NCBI RefSeq assembly: GCF_037042905.1
Contig: NC_087252.1
Coordinates: 33,507,965-33,571,964, forward strand
Direction of reading: 5' to 3'
Origin: Lytechinus pictus
Taxonomy: Eukaryota > Echinodermata > Echinoidea > Temnopleuroida > Toxopneustidae
DNA length: 64,000 nucleotides
The translations under genes were made by a program, and so were the position numbers. Under the pieces are notes generated by a model. It worked only from the letters and a program-made list of their open reading frames with translations. It was not told where the DNA came from and searched no databases. Below, piece after piece: positions 11,481-22,939 of the stretch (the first letter of the stretch is position 1; the number at the start of each line of letters is the position of its first letter).

Positions 11481-12424
11481 CATTATTGGTAATTAGGTGT
11501 GCACTTATTGAAAAAATGATGATGATTATGGTGGTGATGATTATGATAGTACATGATGATGGCGATGATGATTGTAATAGTAAATGATGATGATGATGAT
11601 GATTATGGAAGTGGTTGTTGTAATGGTTGATTTTCTAAAAGGCTATGTACACAGTGCGTCACCGGGGTATTTTATTATACCAGGTACGACCTAAAGATGG
11701 CGTTTTTTTCTCTCTAGTACACGACACAAAACCATATCTTTACACTACTAGTAATTATTTTCTTATCTTTTTTATTTTGTGACCTCCCAAACGAGCAGCC
11801 TATATGTTATGTGATTTTATTTCCATAAATGTGAAAGTGATTTTATTTACATAAACCCTTTTGTTTACACGAAAATATTTGTATTCATTGAGAACTAAGA
11901 AAATATTATTTTATGGAATTGTATCACACGACATATGAAGCATATGCTCATCACGGTATACGACGTTTCAAATCAAACATTGTAGAATTTTTCTTTTTTT
12001 CTCTGAGGGACTTTCATCAAATCTTCATCAGTATGCCTTTCTATGAATTTATAATACATATTCCGAGGAGCTCAGTAAAGATACCATTTGGACAAACATG
12101 GATAAAGCTTTAAATCATCACTCACGACCTCAATAAAAATATCAACACATAATCACAGATAATAATATGAAACCGTGAGAGACATGTGATATCCATGGAT
12201 GGCCACATTCATGAGAATATACCAATCTCAGCTGTTATAATTCTAGTATTTTATCCCCTTCCTTTGTTTGGTAACTCCCGCAGGAACTCGGACAGCGTTT
12301 TTGCTGGTAACCGCCAAGCTGGTATATAACCAATTACATAGGAAACATTTTACGTCTAGCTTAATCGGTCATAGTGACTGTAGTTATGGACGATAGATAT
12401 TGCTCTCAGACTTTTTTTTATCAA

Positions 12425-12780
12425 AGTGGAGACAATGGCAGAGTGGGGATTCGAACTCACAACCTTGCGATTATGAGTCGAATGCTCTAACCACACGACC
12501 CCGTCTGGTCTTTATTCTTCTCTTACTGTTTTGTATACTCTCACACTATCATTCAATACTTGAATGAAAAAATCCATATGGGACACCCCCAACCCTCCAG
12601 AATGTGGTTGAATTTTGAAAATTCCTTCAAAATTAGATATACACGCTTCACTAAACCCAGGTGAAATGATTTAGTATACCCGGTAGGAAGAAATTCCTCC
12701 AATGCCAGAGCGCCTGTAGGCAGCACGGTTATAGCCGTGGTAATAATAATAATAACATTATTGCAATGCGCATTTAAGTA
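12425..12780. mobile_element. SINE fragments: minus-strand tRNA head, then plus-strand body and tail
   Basis: 12435-12510 reads as a minus-strand tRNA-like head (GGGGATTCGAACTCACAACC, with the A-box part complementary to CTAACCACACGACCCCG). 12655-12760 matches the plus-strand SINE body (ACCCAGGTGAAATGATTTAG, then ..TATACCCGGTAGGAAG and AGCCGTGGTAATAATAATA). The two parts are opposed, so this is at least two insertions or one rearranged copy. Confidence 0.65.
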
Positions 12781-12799
12781 ATAAGTAATAATAATACTA

Positions 12800-13090
12800 A
12801 TTGGCATTTATATAGCGCTTTATCAATCTACGACTGTTCAAAGCGCTTCACAATTATTATTACCCGGTCACTGGATTCATAGCATTCCAAGCAGCCTGTT
12901 AGGCGCAGACTTGCTAAACCAACCACAATGACGATTGTTTCCTATACCGGTACCCAATTAGCACCTGGGTGAGAGTGGCAAAGTGTGGATTGACGCCTTG
13001 CCAAAGGGCGCTAGGCTATGGTGGGATTCGAACACACGACCCTCTGATCACAAGGCGAGAGTCAGAACCGCTACACCACGAAGCTTCCAT
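12800..13090 (-). mobile_element. tRNA-derived SINE, minus strand
   Basis: Starts with the inverted tail (GGCATTTATATAGCGC), passes through GGTACCCAATTAGCACC and GTGGGATTCGAACACACGAC (inverted B box), and ends at CTACACCACGAAGC (inverted A box). It is the same family as 7678-7965 and 36533-36812, near full length. Confidence 0.8.
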
Positions 13091-13114
13091 AAGTATTGAG
13101 CATCATAAATGTAC

Positions 13115-13285
13115 AATCTATAATAATAATAATAATGATAATAATGATAATAATAGTAACAATAGTAATAATAATTATGATAAGAAAAACAATAATAATC
13201 ATGTTAATAAACATTATCATTATTATCGTTATTATTAGTGTTATTACTATTATTACTATTAATATTACTATCATTGTTACTTGTC
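13115..13285. repeat. (AAT)n-type microsatellite
   Basis: Imperfect AATAAT, GATAAT and ATTATT runs adjoining the minus-strand SINE. The Asn and Ile frames here are artefacts. Confidence 0.85.
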
Positions 13286-14385
13286 CGGGCTGAAAATACT
13301 TATATCTAAATAAATAGAGTAAACTTCTCAAAGCAAAATGGTGAATATTTCATCAAAATCGGAAAACAAATAAGCGAAGTTGGCTCAGTCGGTAACGCGT
13401 CTGCCCGTCGAACCAAAGGTCGTGGGTTCGAGTCCACCCTGGGCGGATGACTGAAGCCAGTGCGTTGTGTGTAAACGTCTCTCCCCTGTTTCATAGATGC
13501 AGGCTATGTTACAGTGGAAAACACTCCGTCCCTCGGATAGGACGTTAAATGGAGGCCCCGTGTAGAGGAGAATCACCCCCTTTGCACGTTAAGAACCCAC
13601 TGCACTATTCGAATAAGAGTAGGGGGAAACCCCGGTGTAGTGGTCCACCTGCATTCCCCAACCAGTTATCGGGAGGAGAGACCTGCGGGTCACAGTTCTG
13701 TGTGCGCGCCCTTGTAGGCGACCCAGATTGGCTGGCTCCTCCAATGCGCCTTTGAATGTCTTTGACAGATATATGGCGCTATACAAATGCTGTGCATCAT
13801 CATCATCATCAATAACAAAGTTATTGAATTTTAAAGTTTATAACTATTTTTAAAACAGTTATATGCACATCATCATGAATATTCATTAGATGGGCTGATG
13901 ATGTCACATCCCCACTTTCCCTTTTCTAATGTTATTACATGAATTAATAAATGTTTCATTTTTTCAAACATGTGTAAATGATGTCTCTCCATTATGATAA
14001 AATAAGTTGCGGCAATAAATAACTGATGCACTTAATCAGTTGTCAATCCAATTGTTTTAGTTCTTGGTAGAAAAACTTTGAATAAACCAAATTTCATATA
14101 TTTCATTTCGTTGTTACTTTGTTATGTTTATGTTGTATCATTATTTTTTCTTATGTTTCTTTGTTTTTGATGATGATCCTTAAATGTCAGGATTTTATGT
14201 TAATAAACTTTTGAATTTGAATTTATAATAGAATACAAAAGAACAAGTGTAGTGGGGATTTGACATCATCAGCCCACCTAATGAATATTCATAAAGACAA
14301 ATTTTCAGCATTTTGCTTTGTGAATTGTACTCTCTTTATTGAGATAGAGTCCAGCCTGGACCATCCCTTTTAGCACATATACGCA
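13286..14385. mobile_element. Inverted-repeat element interrupted by a SINE
   Basis: Left-hand words (TTTCATCAAAATCGG, then ATATGCACATCATCATG and ATGAATATTCATTAGATGGG) recur inverted near 14265-14345 (CCACCTAATGAATATTCAT, TTTTCAGCATTTTG). The words TTTCATCAAAATCGG and ACAGTTATATGCACATC also link it to the elements at 37585-38157 and 39531-40142. The SINE at 13373-13812 interrupts it. Confidence 0.6.
13373..13812 (+). mobile_element. SINE with tRNA head and conserved central domain
   Basis: The tRNA-like head has GTTGGCTCAGTCGGTAACGC and B box GGGTTCGAGTCCACC. A central block follows (CTCGGATAGGACGTTAAATG, then GGAGGCCCCGTGTAGAGG), then a tail with GGCGCTATACAAATGC and (ATC)n. The central block resembles the conserved core domains shared among several marine invertebrate SINEs, but I cannot name the family. 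Confidence 0.75.
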
Positions 14386-14697
14386 TATAGTTATACACAC
14401 ATAAAAAATAAACCCTCCAGAAAAAAAATAACAAACCAATTTATAGCAACCATCTGATCCTATTTACCACCGCCCCCCCCCCCTTGACAGACATTAACAT
14501 TTTAAAGATGCTACGGCTATATGTATGATAAAAATCGCATGAATATCGATCTCATTTTTCTTTTGCATTGCAAGATTGTACATCTTTTTATAATTATGTT
14601 ACCATATCCACTCGTACGTTTGCATTGTTGCACGTATGTTATCAATTGCCCTGTTATTGAATAAAGCTAAAAAAAGTAAAGCTAAATTAGAATGCAT

Positions 14698-14996
14698 GGT
14701 CCTATCCACGGAGGATCATCTATTGTTAGGCCTACTTAGTCTGCTATGCAGACTCTGAATGGCTCGTAAAGTGGGATCTGCAGCTGGTTTGCGAGGCAAA
14801 CCAGCCTGAAAGGGCTCGCTTCGCTCGCCCTTTCAGATCTAGTAGACGTAGTCTGCTATGCAGACTCCTTGAATCAGCTGTGATACACACACTGCAGATG
14901 TGTGGGTCTACAGTTGTAGACTAGGCCTACTGGGGATGCTGTAACAATGTTCAGCACCCCCTAGTAACAATAGACTAATCCTCCGTGGATAGGTCC
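14698..14996. mobile_element. 299-bp MITE containing six consecutive hairpins
   Basis: Terminal inverted repeats GGTCCTATCCACGGAGGAT (left) and, inverted, GGACCTATCCACGGAGGATT (right). Perfect hairpins inside: AGTCTGC-tat-GCAGACT at 14738-14754 and again at 14850-14866; GCTGGTTTGC-gag-GCAAACCAGC at 14783-14805; CTGAAAGGGC..GCCCTTTCAG at 14806-14836; CACACA..TGTGTG at 14886-14904; GTCTACA-gt-TGTAGAC at 14906-14921. GATCTG/CAGATC encloses the second and third. No frame of note. Confidence 0.75.
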
Positions 14997-15172
14997 CTGG
15001 TAAAATGTACATTAAACTTGAAAATTGTTTTCGTTTTCAAGAACGACTTGAAAATCAAATTATGCGAAGATGTTTAGAAGATCAAGCACCTCCTTTCTAT
15101 TCTACTTTCTTGTTTTCTTTTGATTAAAGTTGGTTTGTGTGGGTTATGTAAAATTCATGTTTTCTGAGTAAG

Positions 15173-15525
15173 ATGGAGACGAGACTATATAGGACCAGAT
15201 GGATTCATCTTCTCCGCATAGGTAAACGTGAAATTAATGTGGTAAACATGCTTAAGTGAGTCAAATGCTAATTTTTTTATACGGGCTGTTGTTCTGATTG
15301 CTAGTATTTTGTTCAATCTTGATAAATACAGGTATGATAGAGCAATTGAAAATCATTCATCAAGTGCTCTTCAGTTGTGTAAAAGAATTTCGACAAAGGA
15401 TCCCCGATTCAGACGTTGATCAAAACAACCTACGGAAAGTGTTTTCCCATATGGTTCTGTCTGCGTGTATTTACAAGAACATCCAGTTTGCAAAGACTGT
15501 TGTAACCCTAGCAAAAGATAAATGA
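15173..15525 (+). CDS. Possible two-exon small gene, unknown function
   Basis: Exon 15173-15221 starts at ATG (METRLYRTRWIHLLRI) and ends ATAG|GTAAAC in phase 1. Exon 15332-15525 follows acceptor AATACAG and reads to TGA, with pieces such as MIEQLKIIHQVLFSCVKEFR and KVFSHMVLSACIYKN. The intron is 110 bp. The product would be about 81 residues with amphipathic helix-like stretches and two cysteines. No signal peptide is visible, although the true start could be a further upstream exon. An in-frame TAA lies 24 bp before the ATG. The phases match and the second exon has clean borders, but I know no homologue. A MITE-like repeat begins 8 bp after the stop. Confidence 0.35.
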
Positions 15526-15532
15526 CTGTCTT

Positions 15533-15700
15533 TAAGGGCACATCTAACCAAACCAAAATTTGATTTGAATTAAAAAATATATCAAATAAGTATAACTCTG
15601 AAAATTTCATCAAAATCTGACATTAAAATAGAAAGTTGTGACATTTTAAAGTTCTGGTTATTTTTCACAAAACAGTTATGGTCGTTATAGAACGATGACA
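15533..15700 (+). mobile_element. Fragment of an inverted-repeat MITE
   Basis: TAAGGGCACATCTAACC.., AAAATTTCATCAAAATCTGA and CACAAAACAGTTATGG match the left end of the elements at 37585-38157 and 39531-40142. No right end found. Confidence 0.55.
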
Positions 15701-15789
15701 ATCATCATCCTCTCATATTTTATTTTTATCCTCAATATGAAGTAGAATGAACCTAAGTTTGATTCTTTCCAGAATATGCAAATTACCGT

Positions 15790-16795
15790 TTTTCAATTAA
15801 TTGTGATTACATGAAGAGATTCCTTTGATTTATTTGACACTTCTGGGAATCGAGCCCACGACACTTGATAGGCCGATTACACTTCGTAATTCTGTAGGTT
15901 CCTAATTTCGAAACACTTAAGTTGCCTCTACCTCGATGTTTGTTATTCCAAATAAGGAAAAGGGTTTGTTAATCCTAACATTTGTAGCGTTATTCCGAAG
16001 GTTTGTTAATCCGAAAACATAATAGGGTTCGTTATTCCGAAGGTTCGTTAGTCCGAAAATAAAACAAGGTTCGTTGGTAAAAAGAAGTATGAAATAATCT
16101 GTGGCGAAGCCGGGAATACCGGAAGGGCAAGCGTGGTGAGGGGGGGGGGGGGGGGGGGGTTTGTAGAAACACTTTCATTTTCAATTATTATGAGAATGGG
16201 AAGGGTGGGCGCGACCGAACGTATTTTCCTTTGGGGGGCAAAGCCAAAAAGGGGCATTTGTGACCATTCCGAGATTGTTTAAATCCAAATATTCTTAATC
16301 AATTCGCTCAATCAGGCAGCAATAGTTTCGAGAAAATCAAAATTAAGACGTTTCATCCAAGCACCAATTCTTGATGCAATACAAGCTTTGACCACAGCAT
16401 ACACATATATAATCCTCCGTTGAAATTATTACAGCGTAATATCGTGTTATTTTTTAATGACAGCACCGTTTTTGTTACACAAATGAATTAATTTCATTTT
16501 CGAAAAATGAACCTTAGTTCGCTTTCGGATTAACGAACCTTCAGATTAATGAACCTTATCTCGCTTTCGGACTAACGAACCTTTGGATAAACGAAGCCTA
16601 TTTCGTTTTCGGACTAACTAACCTTCGGAATTACGAACCTTATTTTGTTTTCGGATTAACGAACCTTCTGAATTACGAACCCTATTTTGTTCTTGGATTA
16701 ACGAACCTTATTTTGTTTTCGGATTAACGAACCTTCGGAATTACGAATGTCACCCGGTAGCCCTACCAATTGAGCCAAGATGCGCAACAATCATT
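15790..16795 (-). mobile_element. tRNA-derived SINE split by a foldback element
   Basis: 16748-16795 (minus strand) gives the A-box side of a tRNA-like head (CTTGGCTCAATTGGTAGGG). About 15830-15882 gives the B-box side (GTGGGCTCGATTCCCAG). The two halves face each other across the foldback element at 15883-16747, so that element appears to have entered the head of this SINE. Confidence 0.55.
15883..16747. mobile_element. Foldback element with arms of ~20-bp tandem repeats
   Basis: The left arm (15883-16080) repeats GGTTCGTTATTCCGAA / GGTTCGTTAGTCCGAA. The right arm (about 16500-16747) repeats the complement, TTCGGATTAACGAACC / TTCGGAATTACGAACC. The extreme ends also match inverted (TTCGTAATTC and GAATTACGAA). 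The centre (16081-16499) has a 20-base G run at about 16141 and no coding. The architecture is like a foldback element with repetitive arms. Confidence 0.7.
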
Positions 16796-16839
16796 GTTGA
16801 TCATGCTATGAACAAAAAATAATAATATGCATTTATATC

Positions 16840-17230
16840 GCGCAAAAACTATATCTATATATTCTATTGCGCTACAAGAGCTCCCTAGGTGCTATACATA
16901 CTATTGGAATAGATAGGTTTTTAATTTTAACTTGAAATTATGTAAATTTGTTGAATTGCTAATGTTGAGGGGAAGTTTGTTCCACAGTCGTGGTGCTGAC
17001 ATCAGAAATGACTTATCTCCTAGTGTTGCTTTAGTCTTGTGTGGGGGTACTTGCAGTGTGAGTGTATCTTGTGAGCTACGATAGTGATGGTCATGAGATT
17101 GGGATTTCAATTTCAAGAGATCTGATATGTAACTTGGGGCCTGACCATTAAGACCTCATTAGAATCTTAAATGTGATTCTTTGTAGCCAGTGCAATTCTC
17201 TAATTCTTTGATGTTCGTTATGCATTCATT
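16840..17230 (-). pseudogene. Non-LTR retrotransposon 3' end, minus strand
   Basis: A minus-strand frame at 16901-17116 carries the extreme C-terminus typical of CR1/L2-like reverse transcriptase ORFs: KATLGDKSFLMSAPRLWNKL, then PLNISNSTNLHNFKLKLKTYLF. Beyond it is a short 3' UTR with a structured tail (TTGTAGCGCAATAGAATA). It is 5' truncated, as such elements usually are. Confidence 0.75.
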
Positions 17231-17253
17231 GTTTATTATAGAATTACAGAAAT

Positions 17254-20200
17254 ATGGCATCAAAACTAAGAATTTTCGCAGTTCTCATCTCTCTTGTCAT
17301 GCCTGTCATTTCATCCAATGCATTCACTGAAGATAACACCGACAGTGATATTGGCACCTGGTTCGACGTCGAAGAACAAGCTAGTCCAGGTTTGATTCTT
17401 ATTGTTTGCTTTCTATAGCTTACTGTATATCATTGAGTAAGTTACGTTTGAGGTATGATTACTTTTCTTATAGTCCTAATGGTGTTTCCCTAGATCCTAT
17501 AGTTATTGTCATGATACATATCTTGACCACAGCTAGCCTTCTGGTAAAAGCTATTAGGTTCCTTCCCCAGTTGACATGCCCAGAATATAACAGCCGGTGT
17601 GTGCTCTTTGCATTCTTTCCTTTAGAATGTAGTAGATGATTATACAGTGCATCCCAGAATAAACGAAACCGAGATTTAGCGATGATTTATCATAACTTAA
17701 TCACAAATAAAATAGACAAATGACCTATCAATGTAAAGCTTAGAATCTCTTCTTTCATTTGATATTACTTAGATTATTTCTCCTTCACGCATGAGTGAGC
17801 AAAAACAATTTGAAGAGGGGATACCAAAAAGTCATTTGGCGGGTTGTATCTGGCTTTCAAAAGGAAAACCACATTTTTAAAAAGTTCAATATCTGCTCTT
17901 TAATTTGATACCTCGATTAGAGAAAATGACCAAGAAATTTAACAAAGTTCTGGTTATTTGAAATAAGGCTTGAATTTCAATAATTTCATAAAATTAAGAG
18001 GTTTTACAGGCTAGCGTTCAAACTCACCCGACACTCTGTTTCGTTGACGATCAGCCATGCATTAAGTCTTTTGTTAACCATGTGATAGCTTCTGTGGGAA
18101 ACCGGTAAAAACAGTTTATTTAATGAAATTATAGAAATTCAAGCCTTATTTCAAATAACCAGAACTTTGTTATTTCTTGACCATTTTCTGTAATTGAGGT
18201 ATCAAAGTAAAGAGCAGATATTGAACTTTCAGGACATGTGATTTTCTTTTTGAAATTCAGATACCCCCCGCCAAATGAGTTTTTGGTATCCTTCCATCAA
18301 ATTGTTCTTGCTCACTCATGCGTGAATGAGGAATAATCTAAGTAATATCAGATGAAAAAGGAGATTCTAAGCTTTACATTGGTAGGTCATTTGTCTATTT
18401 TATTTGTGATTAAGTTATGATAAATCATCGCTAAATCTCGGTTTCGTTTATTCTGGGACGCACTGTACATCATGAAAGTTGATTATATTGTTCCTATCTT
18501 TATGCAATTATGTTTATGGTTTAATTTGAATGTATTACGACAGTTTTCTTTATGATCTAAACATATCTAGACATTGATTGAATTTAGGTGATGTTAAAGA
18601 TATTTTGTTGTTACATTGGTAAGTTACCCGTTTGATAAGTGAAGTTGATATATAAATGTTAATATTTAGTTTGTCTATTCAATAAAAAGAACCATGTGGC
18701 AAGGTTATAAAAATGAAATATATATTTGCGTAGGGTTTCTTTTTTTGTATATAAAACCTATTCCATAGCTTGGATTGTGCTGAAAATCTCAAAATATAAA
18801 GTTTATAATAATAATAATAATACAGAGTATTTCTAAAGCGCCGAATCCACATTAATTATGTGCTCAAGGCGCTACGAAAAAAAAAAAGAGAAAAATTACA
18901 TGGAGCAGGAAAGGACAAAGATAAAAGAAGCACAGTCATGATAATGAAAGGAAACTACTGGAAGGCAATTTTAAACAAATGGGTTTTTAGAGCAATTTTG
19001 AAATTATCGATATTTGAAATACTACGAATGGCATATGGCAACTGATTCCACAAGGATGGTCCCGCATGTATATCGCTTCTTGATATAAAATCTCTAAATT
19101 TGTAAGATACATGCTTAACGAACACAGTTTAAAGGAAAAACAAAATATCGCTGAGAGAGGGCGATATATATGTTTGATTCAAATGCTAGTTAATTTTTTT
19201 ACCGGCAAATCGGCCGTTGAAAAAAATCAAATCGTTACTACAAGTATTTATGAATGCAAGGTTATACTCTAGAATAATTAATATCATTGGCTTTTATTAA
19301 CACTTATCACACTTACATAAGCTAATGACAGTCCTCAATATCACATGAGAAAAACATATGTCATCACATGCACAGAACAAGGCAGGAATATAAATTCATA
19401 GTAAAATGACTTGGTCATGTTTCATGTAATAACGGAACTTTTAATTCGTTTCTTCCTTTTGTACTTCTTAAAGCATATGAGATTTGTATGAAGGCAAATG
19501 CAAACGAAGATTATTGCAGGAAAGTAGGTAAGTCAAATGTTGGCATATTCTCTACACTTTTAAAAAGGTTCATTTAGTCAAAAGTAAAATATAGTAATTG
19601 TTCTGAAAGTAATAATAATAATGATAATGATAATATTATATAATAATAGGACTCATAATTTCTAAATTAAGCATTTTTTAAATATATCGCAGCGTTTTGA
19701 TAGTGTAGACCATGACATTCTACAACAATTTATGGTTAGAAGGTTTACATTTTACCTTAACATGTTAAAAATAGAAGCACATTTTTTTTCTTCACAGGGA
19801 AAGGTTTCTACCAAAGGAAAAAAAGTCCCTTTACCTCAAGGGTGGGGGCTGAGTAACGTGCCCCACCCTATCCTTATTACTTATTAATAATATATATCAT
19901 AATCAATTTACCCTGGTGTTATAGGAATATCTGCTGATGTTATTCTATTTATTTGAGAAAGGGAGAAATGATATGACAATCACTTCATAATTGCAATCAA
20001 ATGTGGATTCCCTTACAAACGAAACCTTTTAAAGATAAATGTTGACAAACCCCTCTCCCTAAAGAAAAGGTTTCTGCAAACACGCTTCCATGAAGAATTG
20101 AAATATTTAATCAATCGACTTCAACCGAGCAAGTTAAGTCAATACTGTTTATGCAGGAGTTGAAAAACTAAATGAAATACTGATAGGCTATACACTATTC

Positions 20201-22939
20201 ATGTCAATAACTTCAGCAAATCTATTGAATAAAATAGGGAAATTAAACCTTTGGAACATGAGGACTTGGGAGGAAAAAATCAAAGAATAAGAGCAAAGAA
20301 AATTTGAGAAAAAACGGAAAATATTGAGAAAGTTATGAGCATCTGAATATTGCGATCACTAATGCAGCTATGGAGATCTTCCCGTTAACAATGCGACAAA
20401 TATGTGTGATGTCACATGTGAACAATTTTCCCTTTGGTGGACTATAAAATACCTCCAAAATGTCTTTATTTGCTCTTTCTCATGTTGATACAAACTCAAA
20501 ATTTGTATATACATGCCCTCCTATCGAAAGAATACATGATCTACTGATAGATGTGATAAAAGAGGCATTTTAAGTGAAATACATAGAAACTTACTGGGAG
20601 AGTTGTTTACAAGTGGCGTCACACATCTTTGTCGCATTGCCAATTGGAGGATCTCCAAAGCATTAGTGATCGCAATATTCAAATGTTCATAACTTTCTCA
20701 TTATTTGCCCGATTTTTTGTTGTTGATCTGTTTCTTAGATTTTTCTGTTTTCACACAAGCTATCTTGTTCCACAGATTTTATTTTCCTTTTAACATTATT
20801 ATGCCTTATGGCTTGTCTGTATGGGGTAATACTGCTGATAAAAACAAAAACTCAAATCATAGATTACAAAAATAGCCACACATGATATAAGTGAAAACTT
20901 TGACCAAATTATTTCCGGGGGGGGGGGGGGGGTGGGGTACTTACGAAATACGGGGATTTGCCGCTGGAATGGATCCCTAAAAATGGGGTATGGTTTTATG
21001 CTGGAAAATCCCTAAACATGGCCCCAATTTTTAGATACTGGCCTTAAACATGGGTCCATATTCTCCTCCAATGTCTTTGGTGCAAATATTCCTGCAAATA
21101 CGGGATCAAAATGAAACCATCTGCTGTTTCGTCGAAGTATATTATAATAAATCCCGTACAATACGACAATTCGTATTCTTTTCCCGGGCGGCCCCCCCCC
21201 CACCTTGAACGTGATAATAAAAATCGACCTAAACCAGAACAGCGTATTCATGAACATATTTCTGCTTATAAGCAATGAACAAAGAATCACCGGATGATCG
21301 CAACTTAGGTTAAACTAAGAATGTCTAAAAGGTGATGTTACTGGTCAGTGTCTTGTTCCTCTCACCATTCCCAAGTACAGGGAAAGAAGAAAAACAAAAC
21401 GCACTTTTGAATGGAATTTGAAAGTTATTTGTTGGATGAATTCTTAAACCTACCCTTAAACACGACCCCTTTTGGGATGAAACTCCCTAATAACAAGTAC
21501 CTTTTCAGCCTAAATGACCCTTAAATACACCCCTGTCCAAACAAAACCAAGTACTAAGTACTGCTAAAGCCAGGGTAATTATGCTGCATATACTGTAGAG
21601 CGCTTAGAGACTTCTTACAAAGTAAGTATTAAGCGCTATATAAGCAAGTATTATTATTACCCCCCCCCCCCCGATTACTTCCTTTAAAACACTTTCAGAA
21701 TCTTGGACTGATATGGGTGAAAGAAAATGATACTTTCTCGTCACACAAATGTTAGATTGTATGCATAGCCCCTCACCAACTTTGTATTGATATCGAAATA
21801 GTCTGTGACCGACATAATTACCATACAAGAAAAAAATACAACAGGCCTAGCATTTATATTTGATTTTAATTCATTTTATTTCTGCATTTACATCAATTTC
21901 AGAATTTCTAAATAACAAAGGTTACATATAACAAAATAATAAAAGTCGTTATATATGCAGTGAAAATGAATATCAACAAGATTATACATGATACATTTTA
22001 AACATTTTACAAAATGATAAATTAAAGGAATGCAGGAGACCGCCATCGTGATCAATTAGGCTTGATGATGATGGCGGCCACATGAATGTAGTCGAACCCC
22101 CTTTCTTTTGTTGTTTACCTATCAATTCTTAAACGAGCTGTTTGTTTGTTTTATTTTCCGTCATTAAAAATACATAACAATATAAATACATGTAAAGAGA
22201 TACAAGTAGTAACATATACATACATAATGAAATATATTCTAATCATTGATTAAAAAAAGAAAAGAAAAATTAATGATTGAAACATGTTATTAGAAAGTTA
22301 AAAGATCAAACTTAAGACAAAAGTCGGTTGGCCTCAAGTGCCATACTAGAGCTTATGTGAATGATGTGCTGACCGGGCTTGTCCCTTAAATTGTTGGTGA
22401 ACAAAGCAGCAAGCAAGAGGCCACCAGGCCTCATCTGGCGCAGTTGAGAACACCAATAGTTGATGCAATTTAATGTACACAATTCTATACTTTTTTTGTT
22501 AAAGGGTTAAGATTTATATTTATATTTTACTTCTGACAATTGTAAGCGCTGTGATACTTTTTGTGTATAGCGCATATAAATAACCGTTATTATTATTATT
22601 ATTAGATAACCCATATACAGCTGCACCAATTATATGTGCGGCTGGTCTTCCACGGGGTTTTTTCTGGGTACTAAGCAATGGAATCACATACCCTCACTAT
22701 ATCCACACTGCCCAAGCCATCGAAACCTTTTAAATTGATTTATAAGAAGTATGTCCAAACTTAATACTGATCTTCCATTTGTTTGTTGTGCTAATGATTT
22801 GGGATATCCAACATGTTGATATTTATTTCCCAATTTAAATAGTCCGGTTTTCAATTATTTATGCTTAATGATATTATCTTTTTTCTTTTTATTCTCAAAT
22901 TCAGAGAAACTAGACGATTTCTTAGGCACAATGCCCAGG
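17254..22939 (+). CDS. Candidate secreted protein gene, first three coding exons
   Basis: Exon 17254-17389 opens AAATATGG and encodes a textbook signal peptide (MASKLRIFAVLISLVMPVIS, cleavage probably after SSNA), then an acidic stretch (FTEDNTDSDIGTWFDVEEQ). It exits in phase 1. Exon 19474-19527 (phase 1 to 1) encodes AYEICMKANANEDYCRKV with two cysteines and a strong donor G|GTAAGT. Exon 22905-22939 (EKLDDFLGTMPR) exits in phase 0. The product would act outside the cell, for example as a peptide precursor, cytokine or effector, but the family is not recognised. The end is not certain: an exon at 38180 would continue in phase 0, and one at 36928 needs an unseen intermediate exon. Confidence 0.5.
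17645..18465. mobile_element. 821-bp inverted-repeat element, mariner-type
   Basis: Ends CAGTGCATCCCAGAATAAAC and, inverted, CAGTGCGTCCCAGAATAAAC, flanked by TA on both sides (17643-17644, 18466-18467). The two halves are complementary over most of their length (arms of about 350 bp), so the transcript would form a long hairpin. It lies in the first intron of the candidate secreted protein gene. A half copy is at 48688-49252. Confidence 0.85.
18780..19095 (-). pseudogene. Non-LTR retrotransposon 3' end, minus strand
   Basis: On the minus strand, about 19060-18975 reads WNQLPYAIRSISNIDNFKIA then LKTHLFK, the same reverse-transcriptase C-terminal signature as at 16901-17116. A 3' UTR with GCGCCTTGAGCACATAATTA follows, then an (ATT)n tail. 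Truncated. Confidence 0.65.
20227..20797. mobile_element. Imperfect foldback element
   Basis: The left arm (GAGAAAGTTATGAGCATCTG, GCGATCACTAATGCAGCTAT, GGAGATCTTCCCG, GCGACAAATATGTGTGATGT) is mirrored in the right arm (20615-20700: ACATCTTTGTCGCATTG, GGAGGATCTCC, ATTAGTGATCGCAATATTC, CATAACTTTCTC). Noncoding. Confidence 0.65.
21565..21660 (+). mobile_element. SINE/LINE 3' tail fragment
   Basis: AGGGTAATTATGCTGCATAT, TAAGCGCTATATAAGC and ATTATTATT match 58608-58697 and resemble the tail at 36730-36790. Confidence 0.6.
22320..22610 (+). mobile_element. Probable LINE 3' UTR fragment
   Basis: Ends GTATAGCGCATATAAATAAC followed by (ATT)n, a tail style shared with the SINEs and LINE remnants here. 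Upstream is AT-rich with no clear frame. Confidence 0.4.

Larger units (their letters stand above)
19530..22900. other. Intron-like sequence with several repeats, no gene seen
   Basis: Besides the foldback at 20227-20797 and SINE or LINE tails at 21560-21660 and 22540-22605, it contains a diverged repeat rich in TACGGG and CCCTAAACATGG words (20915-21560) with G and C runs at about 20919 and 21190. AT-rich sequence fills the rest. Confidence 0.4.
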
